A stretch of DNA of 6,366 nt from an uncultured Oscillospiraceae bacterium (GCA_900552225.1 URYX01000107.1:1-6366); one strand, 5' to 3'; positions 1 to 5,430 are shown, counted from the stretch's first letter. Made by a program: numbers and translations. Notes: a model not told the origin generated them from the letters alone.

Positions 1-19
1 CCCGACGTTTCCCGTCGGG
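1..19 (-). terminator. Possible terminator hairpin after the M23 peptidase gene (cut by window edge)
   Basis: CCCGACG (1-7) and CGTCGGG (13-19) form a perfect 7-bp stem around a 5-nt loop, 43 bases beyond the stop codon of the leftward M23 gene. This is the right place and shape for an intrinsic terminator. The U-tract that would prove it would lie left of base 1 and cannot be seen, and the stem may also continue past the edge. Confidence 0.45.
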
Positions 20-62
20 AGCCTCTTCCCCTTGTCTTTCTGTTCGCTGCAGCTCCGCCGGC

Positions 63-1811
63 TTACGGCAGGAACGGCCACGGATCCACACGCACGCCGC
101 CGGAATATACCTCAAAGTGCAGATGCACGCCGTAGGCACGTCCTGTCTCACCCATACGGCCGATCAGCTGGCCCTTCGTCACGTATTCTCCGTAGCTGAC
201 CAGCACGGAGGACAGATGCGCATACCGCGTCATATAGCCGTTTCCGTGGTCAATCAGCACATAGTAGCCCCAGCCCTGTCCGTACCAGTTGGAATAGTTG
301 GCATCCACCACAACGCCGCCGTCCGCCGCCAGAATATCCGATCCGTAAGGCCCGAGAATATCCACACCGCGGTGGCCGGCATAGCCGTACCAGCCGTAGG
401 ACACGTTGTAGCAGCCGGGAGCCGGCCAGGTGAACTGGCCGGTCGCCACACCGGCCTGCGCATTGCCGTCCACCTTGTAGGCGCCGATGGCATACACCTG
501 CGTCACCGGATTCTTGGTCACCTCAACCGATACGCTCTCGCGTCCGATCTCCACCCCGTCCACATAGCTGACGCGGTTTGTGTAGGTGCGAATCCCGTTT
601 TCGCCGTAAATCTTCATATAGTTGTCCCCGATGAAGCGGGTGGTGTCGTACACCGTCTCCGTCTCAAAGGGAATCGCTTCCTCGATCTTCTCGATGCGCA
701 CCACCTGCACATCCAGATAACCGTAGGGCTCGCATACCACAAGCTCCGTCCCCGGCGCCATGGAGGAGGCCGAGAGCCCGTCATTCAGCAGCACCAGCTG
801 CCGGGAGGTCAGTCCAAACTGCTCTGCCACCGACGCCAGCGTGTCTCCCTTTTTGACGGTATAGTGCTCCTCGGTAGCGGAACGGTCGGTCAGTGCCTCC
901 TTCAGCCCGGCCATGGTCATTTCCGTCTCCGTCGGATACAGACCGTCCACCAGCTCCACATTCTGTACAAACGAAACCTCATCACTGTCATACGTATTGC
1001 TGCGGTGACTGTCGAGCAGCGCCTGCAGCAGCGCCTGCGCCTTCTGTACCGAGGCCACCGTTCCGATAAAACGGTCTTCCACATAAACGCCCGTCAGACG
1101 CGCCACCTCATCATTGTGCGACTGCAGGATCCGGTCGCACAGCTCCGTCTCCGTCAGCAGTGTATCCTCCTGCGCCAGGGTCATGGTCATGGTCGGCGTT
1201 CTGTCCACGGTAAAGGTAACATCCTTGGCCTTGGAAATACGTCCCTCCGCCAGCGTCGCTGCCGCATCGAATACCGCTTCGTCCGCAATATACCCGATCG
1301 GCTCTCCCATATACTCCAGCTTCAGGGCAAAGGTCGCGTGTCCCCAATAGCGGACACAGACGATCATGGCATAGGCCGCCGCAATCGGAGCCAGCAGGTT
1401 GAGCAGCGTCATCAGCCCGTGACGAAAGCGGTGTATCCCCCGGAACGGTGCCGTAACGGCACGCCAGATGCCCTCCAGCGGATGCCGCCTCCAGGCCTCC
1501 CGGATCTGGCGGACGGTGCGCGGAAAGCTCAGCAGAAAATTCTTCCATTCCTCGCCCCAATGCCGCACATGCTGCCAGATGGCCTGATTCCAGAAGCGCA
1601 CCAGGCTCCGCCGCCACGGTGCGAACAGCTTTTTCAGCGTGCGCCGTACCTGGTGCCACACACGCATCGTCCGGATTCCCATGCGGTAACACACCGGATA
1701 CAGCAGGTTTACGAGTCCTCCTCCCGCCTGATGCGCATCACCCTCCCGCTCCGAAGCGGAGCGCTTGTCCGGCGCGGACTTTTCCGCCCGGTTCTTTTTC
1801 CATTGCGGCAT
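63..1811 (-). CDS. Membrane-anchored M23 peptidase with LysM and G5 domains (cell-wall hydrolase)
   Basis: This 582-residue protein is a probable zinc endopeptidase that cuts peptidoglycan peptide cross-bridges outside the membrane. In order it has a basic, Trp/Arg-rich cytoplasmic N-terminus (about 1-130), one membrane helix (about 133-153), two related extracellular segments (about 163-230 and 241-306), a LysM domain (316-361, HYTVKKGDTLASVAEQFGL), a G5-like domain (about 367-443) and a C-terminal M23 domain (about 461-582). The M23 metal and catalytic residues are visible: H480 and D484 in GHRGVD, H532 in YAHLSS, and H563/H565 in HLHFEV, so the enzyme should be active. LysM probably binds glycan and G5 is a wall-adhesion fold. 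The start is set by AGGGAGGTG (1817-1825) just upstream. It has its own promoter, overlapped by a perfect palindrome. Domain calls are firm; the exact bond cleaved and any role in growth, division or sporulation are unknown. Confidence 0.93.
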   Translation of the reverse strand: MPQWKKNRAEKSAPDKRSASEREGDAHQAGGGLVNLLYPVCYRMGIRTMRVWHQVRRTLKKLFAPWRRSLVRFWNQAIWQHVRHWGEEWKNFLLSFPRTVRQIREAWRRHPLEGIWRAVTAPFRGIHRFRHGLMTLLNLLAPIAAAYAMIVCVRYWGHATFALKLEYMGEPIGYIADEAVFDAAATLAEGRISKAKDVTFTVDRTPTMTMTLAQEDTLLTETELCDRILQSHNDEVARLTGVYVEDRFIGTVASVQKAQALLQALLDSHRSNTYDSDEVSFVQNVELVDGLYPTETEMTMAGLKEALTDRSATEEHYTVKKGDTLASVAEQFGLTSRQLVLLNDGLSASSMAPGTELVVCEPYGYLDVQVVRIEKIEEAIPFETETVYDTTRFIGDNYMKIYGENGIRTYTNRVSYVDGVEIGRESVSVEVTKNPVTQVYAIGAYKVDGNAQAGVATGQFTWPAPGCYNVSYGWYGYAGHRGVDILGPYGSDILAADGGVVVDANYSNWYGQGWGYYVLIDHGNGYMTRYAHLSSVLVSYGEYVTKGQLIGRMGETGRAYGVHLHFEVYSGGVRVDPWPFLP

Positions 1812-1836
1812 GGACTCACCTCCCTGTCCGTCGCTG

Positions 1837-1880
1837 CAGACCGCGTATTTTCCCGTCTCGTGTGCCGGGGCTGCGGTCTG
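1837..1880 (-). other. Stem-loop in the 5' leader of the M23 gene
   Basis: CAGACCGC (1837-1844) pairs perfectly with GCGGTCTG (1873-1880), and a 4-bp CCCG/CGGG inner stem (1852-1855 with 1866-1869) is possible inside the loop. It lies in the predicted leader of about 115 nt, 12 bases upstream of the Shine-Dalgarno site. No U-run follows, so it is not an obvious terminator. A role in mRNA stability or translation control is only inference. Confidence 0.4.
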
Positions 1881-1892
1881 TCTGTTCTCTGA

Positions 1893-1930
1893 CTGTCATA
1901 AAGGTTACAAATTTGTAACCTTTATGACAG
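1893..1930. repeat. Perfect 38-bp palindrome (candidate operator or 5'-end RNA hairpin)
   Basis: CTGTCATAAAGGTTACAAA (1893-1911) is followed at once by its exact reverse complement (1912-1930) with no spacer. Past one mismatch (1892/1931) three more pairs follow, CTG 1889-1891 with CAG 1932-1934. It abuts the predicted -10 box of the M23 gene and covers the expected transcription start near 1926. Protein bound here should block that promoter. Alternatively the mRNA would begin with a long hairpin. The regulator is not identified. Confidence 0.85.
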
Positions 1931-1932
1931 CC

Positions 1933-1961
1933 AGTATACCTCATTTTCCCGAAAAAAGCAA
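1933..1961 (-). promoter_or_regulatory. Sigma-A-type promoter of the M23 peptidase gene
   Basis: On the minus strand TTGCTT (1956-1961) and TATACT (1933-1938) are separated by exactly 17 bases, close to the housekeeping consensus. Transcription would start near 1926, inside the 38-bp palindrome, giving a leader of about 115 nt before the ATG at 1811. Confidence 0.75.
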
Positions 1962-2009
1962 CCCCTTTTCCGGCAGACGGCGAAAATTCCCTCTCTCTGC
2001 CGCAAAATC

Positions 2010-2068
2010 GGGGGCCCGTCCCCTTTCACGGACACTCACCGTCCGCCACCGAAAAGGCCCGTGCCCCC
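2010..2068 (-). terminator. Probable terminator of the lipoprotein-luxS unit
   Basis: An interrupted stem lies 6 bases after the luxS stop: GGGGGC (2010-2015) pairs with GCCCCC (2063-2068), an inner CCTTT/AAAGG pairing is possible, and CGGAC (2029-2033) pairs with GTCCG (2041-2045) around a 7-nt loop. In the leftward direction it is followed by GATTTTGC, a short weak U-tract. Position and GC-rich outer stem favour a terminator; the internal loops and short U-run make it less than ideal. Confidence 0.5.
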
Positions 2069-2074
2069 AAAAAT

Positions 2075-2608
2075 CTACCTGTACCGAAAGCCTCTCCGAA
2101 GCCTCCCGCATTCCCGCGGAGCATCAGATATATCCTCGCTCTCCACCGGATAGGCCAGATCGGCCTTTTTCCAGCCCTTCAGAAGCTCCGCCATCCGTGC
2201 CGCCAGGGGACGCGCCCCTGCGAGATCGTGCTCCCGGTAGTTGCCGCATTCCTCCGGCGTGGCCCCGGGAATCTCCCCGGTATACTGCGCAATAAAGTGC
2301 AGCGCCTCCTGCGTCAGCGCAATCGACTCCTCATGCGTCATTCCGCGCGTCAGAAAATAAAAGCCCGTCCGGCAGCCCATCGGCCCGAAGTACACCACAT
2401 GCTCTCCGAACCGGCTGTTGCGCACATATGTGGCAAACAGATGCTCCACCGTATGCATCACGGCATTCTCCAGATACGGCGGCGTATTCGGCTTCACACA
2501 CCGCAGATCGTAGGTGGAAATATCCCCGTCCATCCGCGACAGATACAGTCCCGGCACCAGCACCTCATGGTCAATCTGAAAGCTGGCAATCTTTTCCATT
2601 GTATTCAT
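2075..2608 (-). CDS. luxS: S-ribosylhomocysteine lyase LuxS
   Basis: LuxS splits S-ribosylhomocysteine into homocysteine and 4,5-dihydroxy-2,3-pentanedione, the AI-2 precursor, in the cytoplasm as part of the activated methyl cycle. The family signature is complete: zinc ligands H52 and H56 in HTVEHLFATYVRN and C121 in ECGNYREHDL, with catalytic E55 and C79 in GPMGCRTGFY. The usual length is about 150-160 residues, while this protein has 177, mainly because of a basic C-terminal tail after about residue 154. The ATG at 2608 is preferred over the one at 2599 because AAGGGTGA (2615-2622) lies 6 bases upstream of it. The gene follows the lipoprotein gene by 23 bp with no visible terminator between, so co-transcription is likely. 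I do not see a methyl-cycle partner such as mtnN nearby. Identity is near certain. Confidence 0.97.
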   Translation of the reverse strand: MNTMEKIASFQIDHEVLVPGLYLSRMDGDISTYDLRCVKPNTPPYLENAVMHTVEHLFATYVRNSRFGEHVVYFGPMGCRTGFYFLTRGMTHEESIALTQEALHFIAQYTGEIPGATPEECGNYREHDLAGARPLAARMAELLKGWKKADLAYPVESEDISDAPRECGRLRRGFRYR

Positions 2609-2631
2609 CCGTATTCACCCTTCCGTCCGTC

Positions 2632-3135
2632 TTACAGCTTTTCCAGCACAGCGGCGGCCAGCTCGCGCGCCATCAGCAGCGCACTTTCCTCTCCGACCGA
2701 GGCCGAGGCAATACTCACGGTCAGCGCATACCCGCGCCCGTACACAAACAGCGTTTTCTGCGCGGCAAACCACCCGGCGTTGTCCCCTAAATTCGGCGCA
2801 GGCAGCAGCTCCGGGATCTCCGACAGCGTCTGCTCGAACCGCGACCGATCCTGCCGGTTCATATTGAGCTTGACACTGAACAGCCCATCCTCCGACCGGG
2901 CATACAGCTGAGTGCCGCTCTCCAGAACCTCCGGTTCACGCAGACTCTGCCCCGTGACCGCCTCCAGCTTTTCCCGCGTCAGCAGCGATCCGATCGAAAG
3001 ATCCAGAAAATTCACGGTGGTATACGTGGTAACGGCCGGAGACGAGCTCTCCTCCGGCGCAGGCTGAGTATCCGTACAGGCACACAGCCCCCAGAGCAGC
3101 GAAACCAGCAGTCCCGCCGCAATCACGCGTTTCAT
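2632..3135 (-). CDS. Secreted lipoprotein of unknown function
   Basis: This 167-residue protein begins with a type II signal peptide: MKR, a hydrophobic stretch AAGLLVSLLWG, then the lipobox LCAC with the lipidated cysteine at residue 20. A short Pro/Glu/Ser linker (about 21-35) leads to a compact domain of roughly 125 residues. That domain contains LGDNAGWF (116-123) and a predicted strand-rich KTLFVYGRGYALTVSIAS, and ends in an amphipathic helix. I recall this GD-A-W plus L-V-GYALTV layout from small uncharacterised clostridial lipoproteins but cannot name a family. The frame is open up to 3210, but the ATG at 3135 fits the signal peptide and has AAGGAG upstream, whereas the upstream 25 residues look like leader read-through. 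It is the first gene of a probable unit with luxS. It should sit on the outer face of the membrane; its ligand is unknown. Confidence 0.85.
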   Translation of the reverse strand: MKRVIAAGLLVSLLWGLCACTDTQPAPEESSSPAVTTYTTVNFLDLSIGSLLTREKLEAVTGQSLREPEVLESGTQLYARSEDGLFSVKLNMNRQDRSRFEQTLSEIPELLPAPNLGDNAGWFAAQKTLFVYGRGYALTVSIASASVGEESALLMARELAAAVLEKL

Positions 3136-3147
3136 GCTTTTGCCACA

Positions 3148-3153
3148 CTCCTT
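3148..3153 (-). promoter_or_regulatory. Shine-Dalgarno site deciding the lipoprotein start
   Basis: AAGGAG on the minus strand lies 12 bases upstream of the ATG at 3135. The spacing is longer than the usual 6-9 bases, but no better in-frame start codon lies between, and the following residues form a proper lipoprotein signal. Initiation may therefore be moderate in strength. Confidence 0.55.
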
Positions 3154-3228
3154 CCGGTCGGCCTTTCCTTCGGTCGGTCCGGCCTTCTCCGCCCGTTTGC
3201 CCGTCGGCACCCAGGCCCGACTGTTTGT

Positions 3229-3257
3229 ATTGTAGCATATTTTTCGACAAAAAGCAA
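3229..3257 (-). promoter_or_regulatory. Sigma-A-type promoter of the lipoprotein-luxS unit
   Basis: TTGCTT (3252-3257) and TACAAT (3229-3234) on the minus strand are 17 bases apart. The start of transcription would be near 3222, leaving a leader of about 87 nt. The -35 box sits only 4 bases past the U-tract of the upstream terminator. Confidence 0.75.
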
Positions 3258-3261
3258 TCCG

Positions 3262-3292
3262 AAAAAAATCCGCGGCAACACGCCGCGGATTT
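3262..3292 (-). terminator. Strong intrinsic terminator after the GH18-like gene
   Basis: A perfect 11-bp stem, AAATCCGCGGC (3266-3276) with GCCGCGGATTT (3282-3292), closes a 5-nt loop. On the minus strand it runs into seven Ts (3262-3268, part of them in the stem). It lies about 90 bases past the stop codon of the leftward GH18-like gene and is a textbook intrinsic terminator. Confidence 0.9.
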
Positions 3293-3379
3293 CCCCGTTT
3301 ACAGCTTATTTATAGCTTATTCAGACAACGCAGCCGGAGTACCGTCGGTTTCCGCAAGCCCCGTCCGTGCACCGCCCGC

Positions 3380-4768
3380 TCAGCGGCGATCCTTCCGCCG
3401 CTTGCCGAGCACGACGGCCGCGGCCGCCGCTGCGGCTGCTGCAACCCCTGCCGAAATTTTCCACCAAAGCCCGCGATGGGATTCGGCCGGCGTATCCGTA
3501 TCGGGCGCGGTCGTCCCGTCCGCTCCGTTCACGGACGTTCCGTCCGTTCCGGCTGCCCCGGTTACCTCGGTGGCCTCGGTCGTTCGGTCACCCGGCGCAT
3601 CCGACGGCTCCTCCGTCGTCTCCGTGGAAGTGTCGGTCGTCTCCGCGGCCTCCTCGCCGTTCAGCCACAGTGCCTTCCACGCCCTCTGATCCGCCTCAAA
3701 ATCATAATACGGGTTGCGGGAGGGCTTGTATTTCGTGTCCTCTCCGAGGAAGGAGGGCCAGTAGAACACCCCGGCCCCGTCCACCTTCGCCCCCTGCTCC
3801 ATGGCACGCCGCACCCCAATCAGGCAGTTTTCCAGCGTCTCCAGCGTCTCGCCGGTCGCCTTGTTGTAGTTCAGATGGTAATAGATCTCGCCGGAATCGG
3901 CATCCGGATAGCCGGGCGAGCCCGCACTCTTCCGGTCGTCGTATACCGGCACCGTGACCGACAGCAGGCAGTCAGGGTTGCTGCTGTGCGCAATCTGCTC
4001 CGCATACCACACACAGGTATTGACCGTCAGTGCAATGTACTGATCCCGCGTGCGGGTCACGCCCGCGGACACCCCGCCCCAGGAGGCCGGACCGACCGAA
4101 TCGTAGATCATTGGGCTCAGCAGATCCGCCAGCTCAATGATCTGCGCCGCGTATTCCTCCGACCACAGCCGGTTGCGCGCCGGCGTGGCAATGCCGATCA
4201 TGGGCTCTGCCCCGACCGTTTCGCGCACCGCACGCATCAGCAGCAGATACGCCTCCTGATAAGAGGCACGAAACGGCTCCACATCCATCTGCACCCCGTC
4301 CGCCGTATACGTCGCCCCGTCGCATTCCACGCCACTTTTGACAAAGATCTCGCTGATGCGCAGAATGTCCTCCTGAATCATGTCATGGAAGGTGCCCCCC
4401 TCCGGGCGCTCCAGCTCACCGTAGCTCATGGCATAGTTGATGCAGGCCAGCACCCGCATCCCGCGCTCATGCGCCGCCCGGATCCAGCGTCCGAGCCCCT
4501 CATAGGCAATCGAGTTGCTCAGCTTGCCGGAGGCCGAGACCCGATAGCATCCGATGTCGCAGTACAGGTACCGGATCCCGTACTCCTGCAGCGTATCCAG
4601 CCGCTGCTCTATCTTTTTCTCACCGATATCCCTGCTGCACCATTCATACGGTACATAGGCATGGTTTTCGGACGGCATCTCCGCCGCCTGCCCCTGAATT
4701 CCCGTCATTTCCGTCAACATCATCAGACATACCCCCCAACTTGCCATCCGTGCGACCCACCGTTTCAT
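3380..4768 (-). CDS. Exported GH18-like putative glycoside hydrolase with C-terminal membrane tail
   Basis: This 462-residue protein has an N-terminal signal sequence (1 to about 29, with QGQAA before the likely cut) and a TIM-barrel-like domain (about 37-370). A Thr/Glu/Asp/Gly-rich linker (about 371-430) then leads to a hydrophobic poly-Ala helix (about 436-454) and a basic tail, KRRKDRR. DGVQMDVEP (157-165) resembles the GH18 beta-4 DxxDxDxE motif with E164 as candidate acid/base; MIYDS (220-224) fits the later M-Y-D strand, and GVFYWPSF (333-340) a last strand. It probably acts on wall or other sugar polymers from the outer face of the membrane, but the substrate is not predictable and DUF4015-type relatives are an alternative. 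There is no LPXTG-like site before the helix. The frame is open to 4981, but AGGAGG 7 bases before the ATG at 4768, and a promoter inside the extension, fix this start. Confidence 0.8.
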   Translation of the reverse strand: MKRWVARMASWGVCLMMLTEMTGIQGQAAEMPSENHAYVPYEWCSRDIGEKKIEQRLDTLQEYGIRYLYCDIGCYRVSASGKLSNSIAYEGLGRWIRAAHERGMRVLACINYAMSYGELERPEGGTFHDMIQEDILRISEIFVKSGVECDGATYTADGVQMDVEPFRASYQEAYLLLMRAVRETVGAEPMIGIATPARNRLWSEEYAAQIIELADLLSPMIYDSVGPASWGGVSAGVTRTRDQYIALTVNTCVWYAEQIAHSSNPDCLLSVTVPVYDDRKSAGSPGYPDADSGEIYYHLNYNKATGETLETLENCLIGVRRAMEQGAKVDGAGVFYWPSFLGEDTKYKPSRNPYYDFEADQRAWKALWLNGEEAAETTDTSTETTEEPSDAPGDRTTEATEVTGAAGTDGTSVNGADGTTAPDTDTPAESHRGLWWKISAGVAAAAAAAAAVVLGKRRKDRR

Positions 4769-4818
4769 CCGCTCTCCTCCTGTCGAAGCCCCCGTGAGAA
4801 AACGATTACTATATAGAC

Positions 4819-4847
4819 AGTATACCATGCTTTCCCGCACTTGGCAA
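4819..4847 (-). promoter_or_regulatory. Sigma-A-type promoter of the GH18-like gene
   Basis: TTGCCA (4842-4847) and TATACT (4819-4824) on the minus strand are 17 bases apart, with transcription expected from about 4812. The leader is about 44 nt and carries AGGAGG before the ATG at 4768. Because this promoter lies inside the longer open frame, it argues against any upstream start. Confidence 0.8.
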
Positions 4848-4871
4848 GAGAAAAATCTCCGTGCCCCCTCT

Positions 4872-4972
4872 GCCGTGCGCAATTTCTGCGCAGGGAGGCC
4901 GTTTCCGGCGGGAACAGCCCTTTTCGCGCAGCCTCTCCGCCCCCGTCCGACGGCCTCCCTGCGGCGCACGGC
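4872..4972. repeat. Large bulged inverted repeat between the GH18-like and small membrane protein genes
   Basis: Left arm: GCCGTGCGC (4872-4880), an 8-nt bulge (4881-4888), then CGCAGGGAGGCCG (4889-4901). Right arm: CGGCCTCCCTGCG (4951-4963) directly joined to GCGCACGGC (4964-4972). All 22 bases pair once the bulge is skipped, around a 49-nt loop. It begins 12 bases after the stop codon of the small membrane protein gene, so it may terminate that transcript. However, the only T-run (minus strand, 4851-4855) is 16 bases beyond the stem, unlike a normal intrinsic terminator. It could also protect the 3' end or be a small repeat element. Confidence 0.75.
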
Positions 4973-4984
4973 GCAATTCACGGC

Positions 4985-5263
4985 CTACAGAATGGTGCTG
5001 CTCTCCGGATCCGGATCCTCCTCCCCGTCCCGGCTGCGGCGTACCAGGATTTCCGTGTTTTCAATCAGCTGCCCGAAGCCGTACAGGGTCAGTGACCCCA
5101 GCCAGGAGAGCAGCGCCCCGCCGACCATGACCAGCAGTCCCGACTGCAGCTCCCATCCGCCGTCAACGATCAGAACGATTCCTCCGAAAACCGAAGCCAC
5201 AATCCCGAGCCACGTCAACACCTGCGCCACCGTTTTGATTTTTTGTCCCACATTCTGAAACAT
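4985..5263 (-). CDS. Small two-helix membrane protein of unknown function
   Basis: This 92-residue protein has a short amphipathic N-terminus (MFQNVGQKIKTVAQ), two predicted membrane helices (about 14-33 and 41-63) joined by the turn DGGWELQS, then GFGQLIENTEILVRR and an acidic tail (DGEEDPDPES). Hairpin proteins of this type with a G-LIENT segment after helix two are common in clostridia, but I know of no assigned role. The frame runs upstream to 5362; I start at 5263 because AGGAGG (5272-5277) is 8 bases away, while the ATG at 5269 is only 2 bases from it. The promoter at 5291-5319 also excludes longer forms. It is a single-gene unit, divergent from rpsT. Confidence 0.8.
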   Translation of the reverse strand: MFQNVGQKIKTVAQVLTWLGIVASVFGGIVLIVDGGWELQSGLLVMVGGALLSWLGSLTLYGFGQLIENTEILVRRSRDGEEDPDPESSTIL

Positions 5264-5271
5264 CCCCATAC

Positions 5272-5277
5272 CCTCCT
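5272..5277 (-). promoter_or_regulatory. Shine-Dalgarno site choosing between two ATGs
   Basis: AGGAGG on the minus strand is 2 bases from the ATG at 5269 and 8 bases from the ATG at 5263. Only the second spacing is workable, so the protein should begin MFQNVG rather than MGMFQN. Confidence 0.75.
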
Positions 5278-5290
5278 CAGGTTTTTTCTC

Positions 5291-5319
5291 AGTATAACAC
5301 TTCCGCGAAACAATTTCAA
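5291..5319 (-). promoter_or_regulatory. Sigma-A-type promoter of the small membrane protein gene
   Basis: TTGAAA (5314-5319) and TATACT (5291-5296) on the minus strand are 17 bases apart, giving a start near 5284 and a very short leader of about 20 nt. It is back to back with the rpsT promoter, with 50 bases between the two -35 boxes. Confidence 0.8.
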
Positions 5320-5369
5320 TCCGATTTTGAACGTGTGATTTTCTCCCCGCATAAACTTTCAAAAAACTG

Positions 5370-5398
5370 TTGCAATTTTTTAAAAGGTGTGGTATGAT
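5370..5398 (+). promoter_or_regulatory. Sigma-A-type promoter of rpsT
   Basis: TTGCAA (5370-5375) and TATGAT (5393-5398) are 17 bases apart, preceded by an A/T-rich stretch (about 5350-5369) that could act as an UP element. Transcription would begin near 5405, with a leader of about 25 nt. Confidence 0.8.
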
Positions 5399-5430
5399 AA
5401 GGCGTAATCGTAAAAAGAGGAGGTGTGACC

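Noticed and set aside
117..1892. 591-codon open frame on the plus strand
   Set aside because: It is antisense to the M23 gene, is His/Arg/Gln-rich with no domain pattern, and lacks a ribosome site; GC-rich third positions of the real gene keep it open.
1812..1926. ydaO (cyclic-di-AMP) riboswitch in the M23 leader
   Set aside because: The leader is short and taken up by the palindrome half and one stem; I see none of the conserved riboswitch core.
1914..1930. WalR box within the palindrome
   Set aside because: The first hexamer TGTAAC fits the TGTWAH consensus but TGACAG does not, so I keep it only as a weak alternative.
1971..2002. 7-bp hairpin CGGCAGA/TCTGCCG between the luxS terminator and the M23 promoter
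   Set aside because: It has an 18-nt loop and no U-tract on either strand; it could be a backup terminator but is too weak to annotate.
3411..3441. GCC/GCG-rich tract as a possible simple-repeat or phase-variable site
   Set aside because: It encodes the poly-Ala membrane helix with mixed Ala codons, not a uniform repeat prone to slippage.
3476..4816. 446-codon plus-strand open frame
   Set aside because: It mirrors the GH18-like gene and gives an Arg/His/Pro-rich product without recognisable motifs; same GC effect.
4769..4981. 71-residue N-terminal extension of the GH18-like protein
   Set aside because: It contains the promoter and the leader, covers an arm of the inverted repeat, and lies before a good signal peptide with its own AGGAGG.
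5425..5430. GTG start for rpsT two codons upstream
   Set aside because: It is only one base from the Shine-Dalgarno core, whereas ATG at 5431 is at ideal spacing and matches the MPNI start of S20 proteins.
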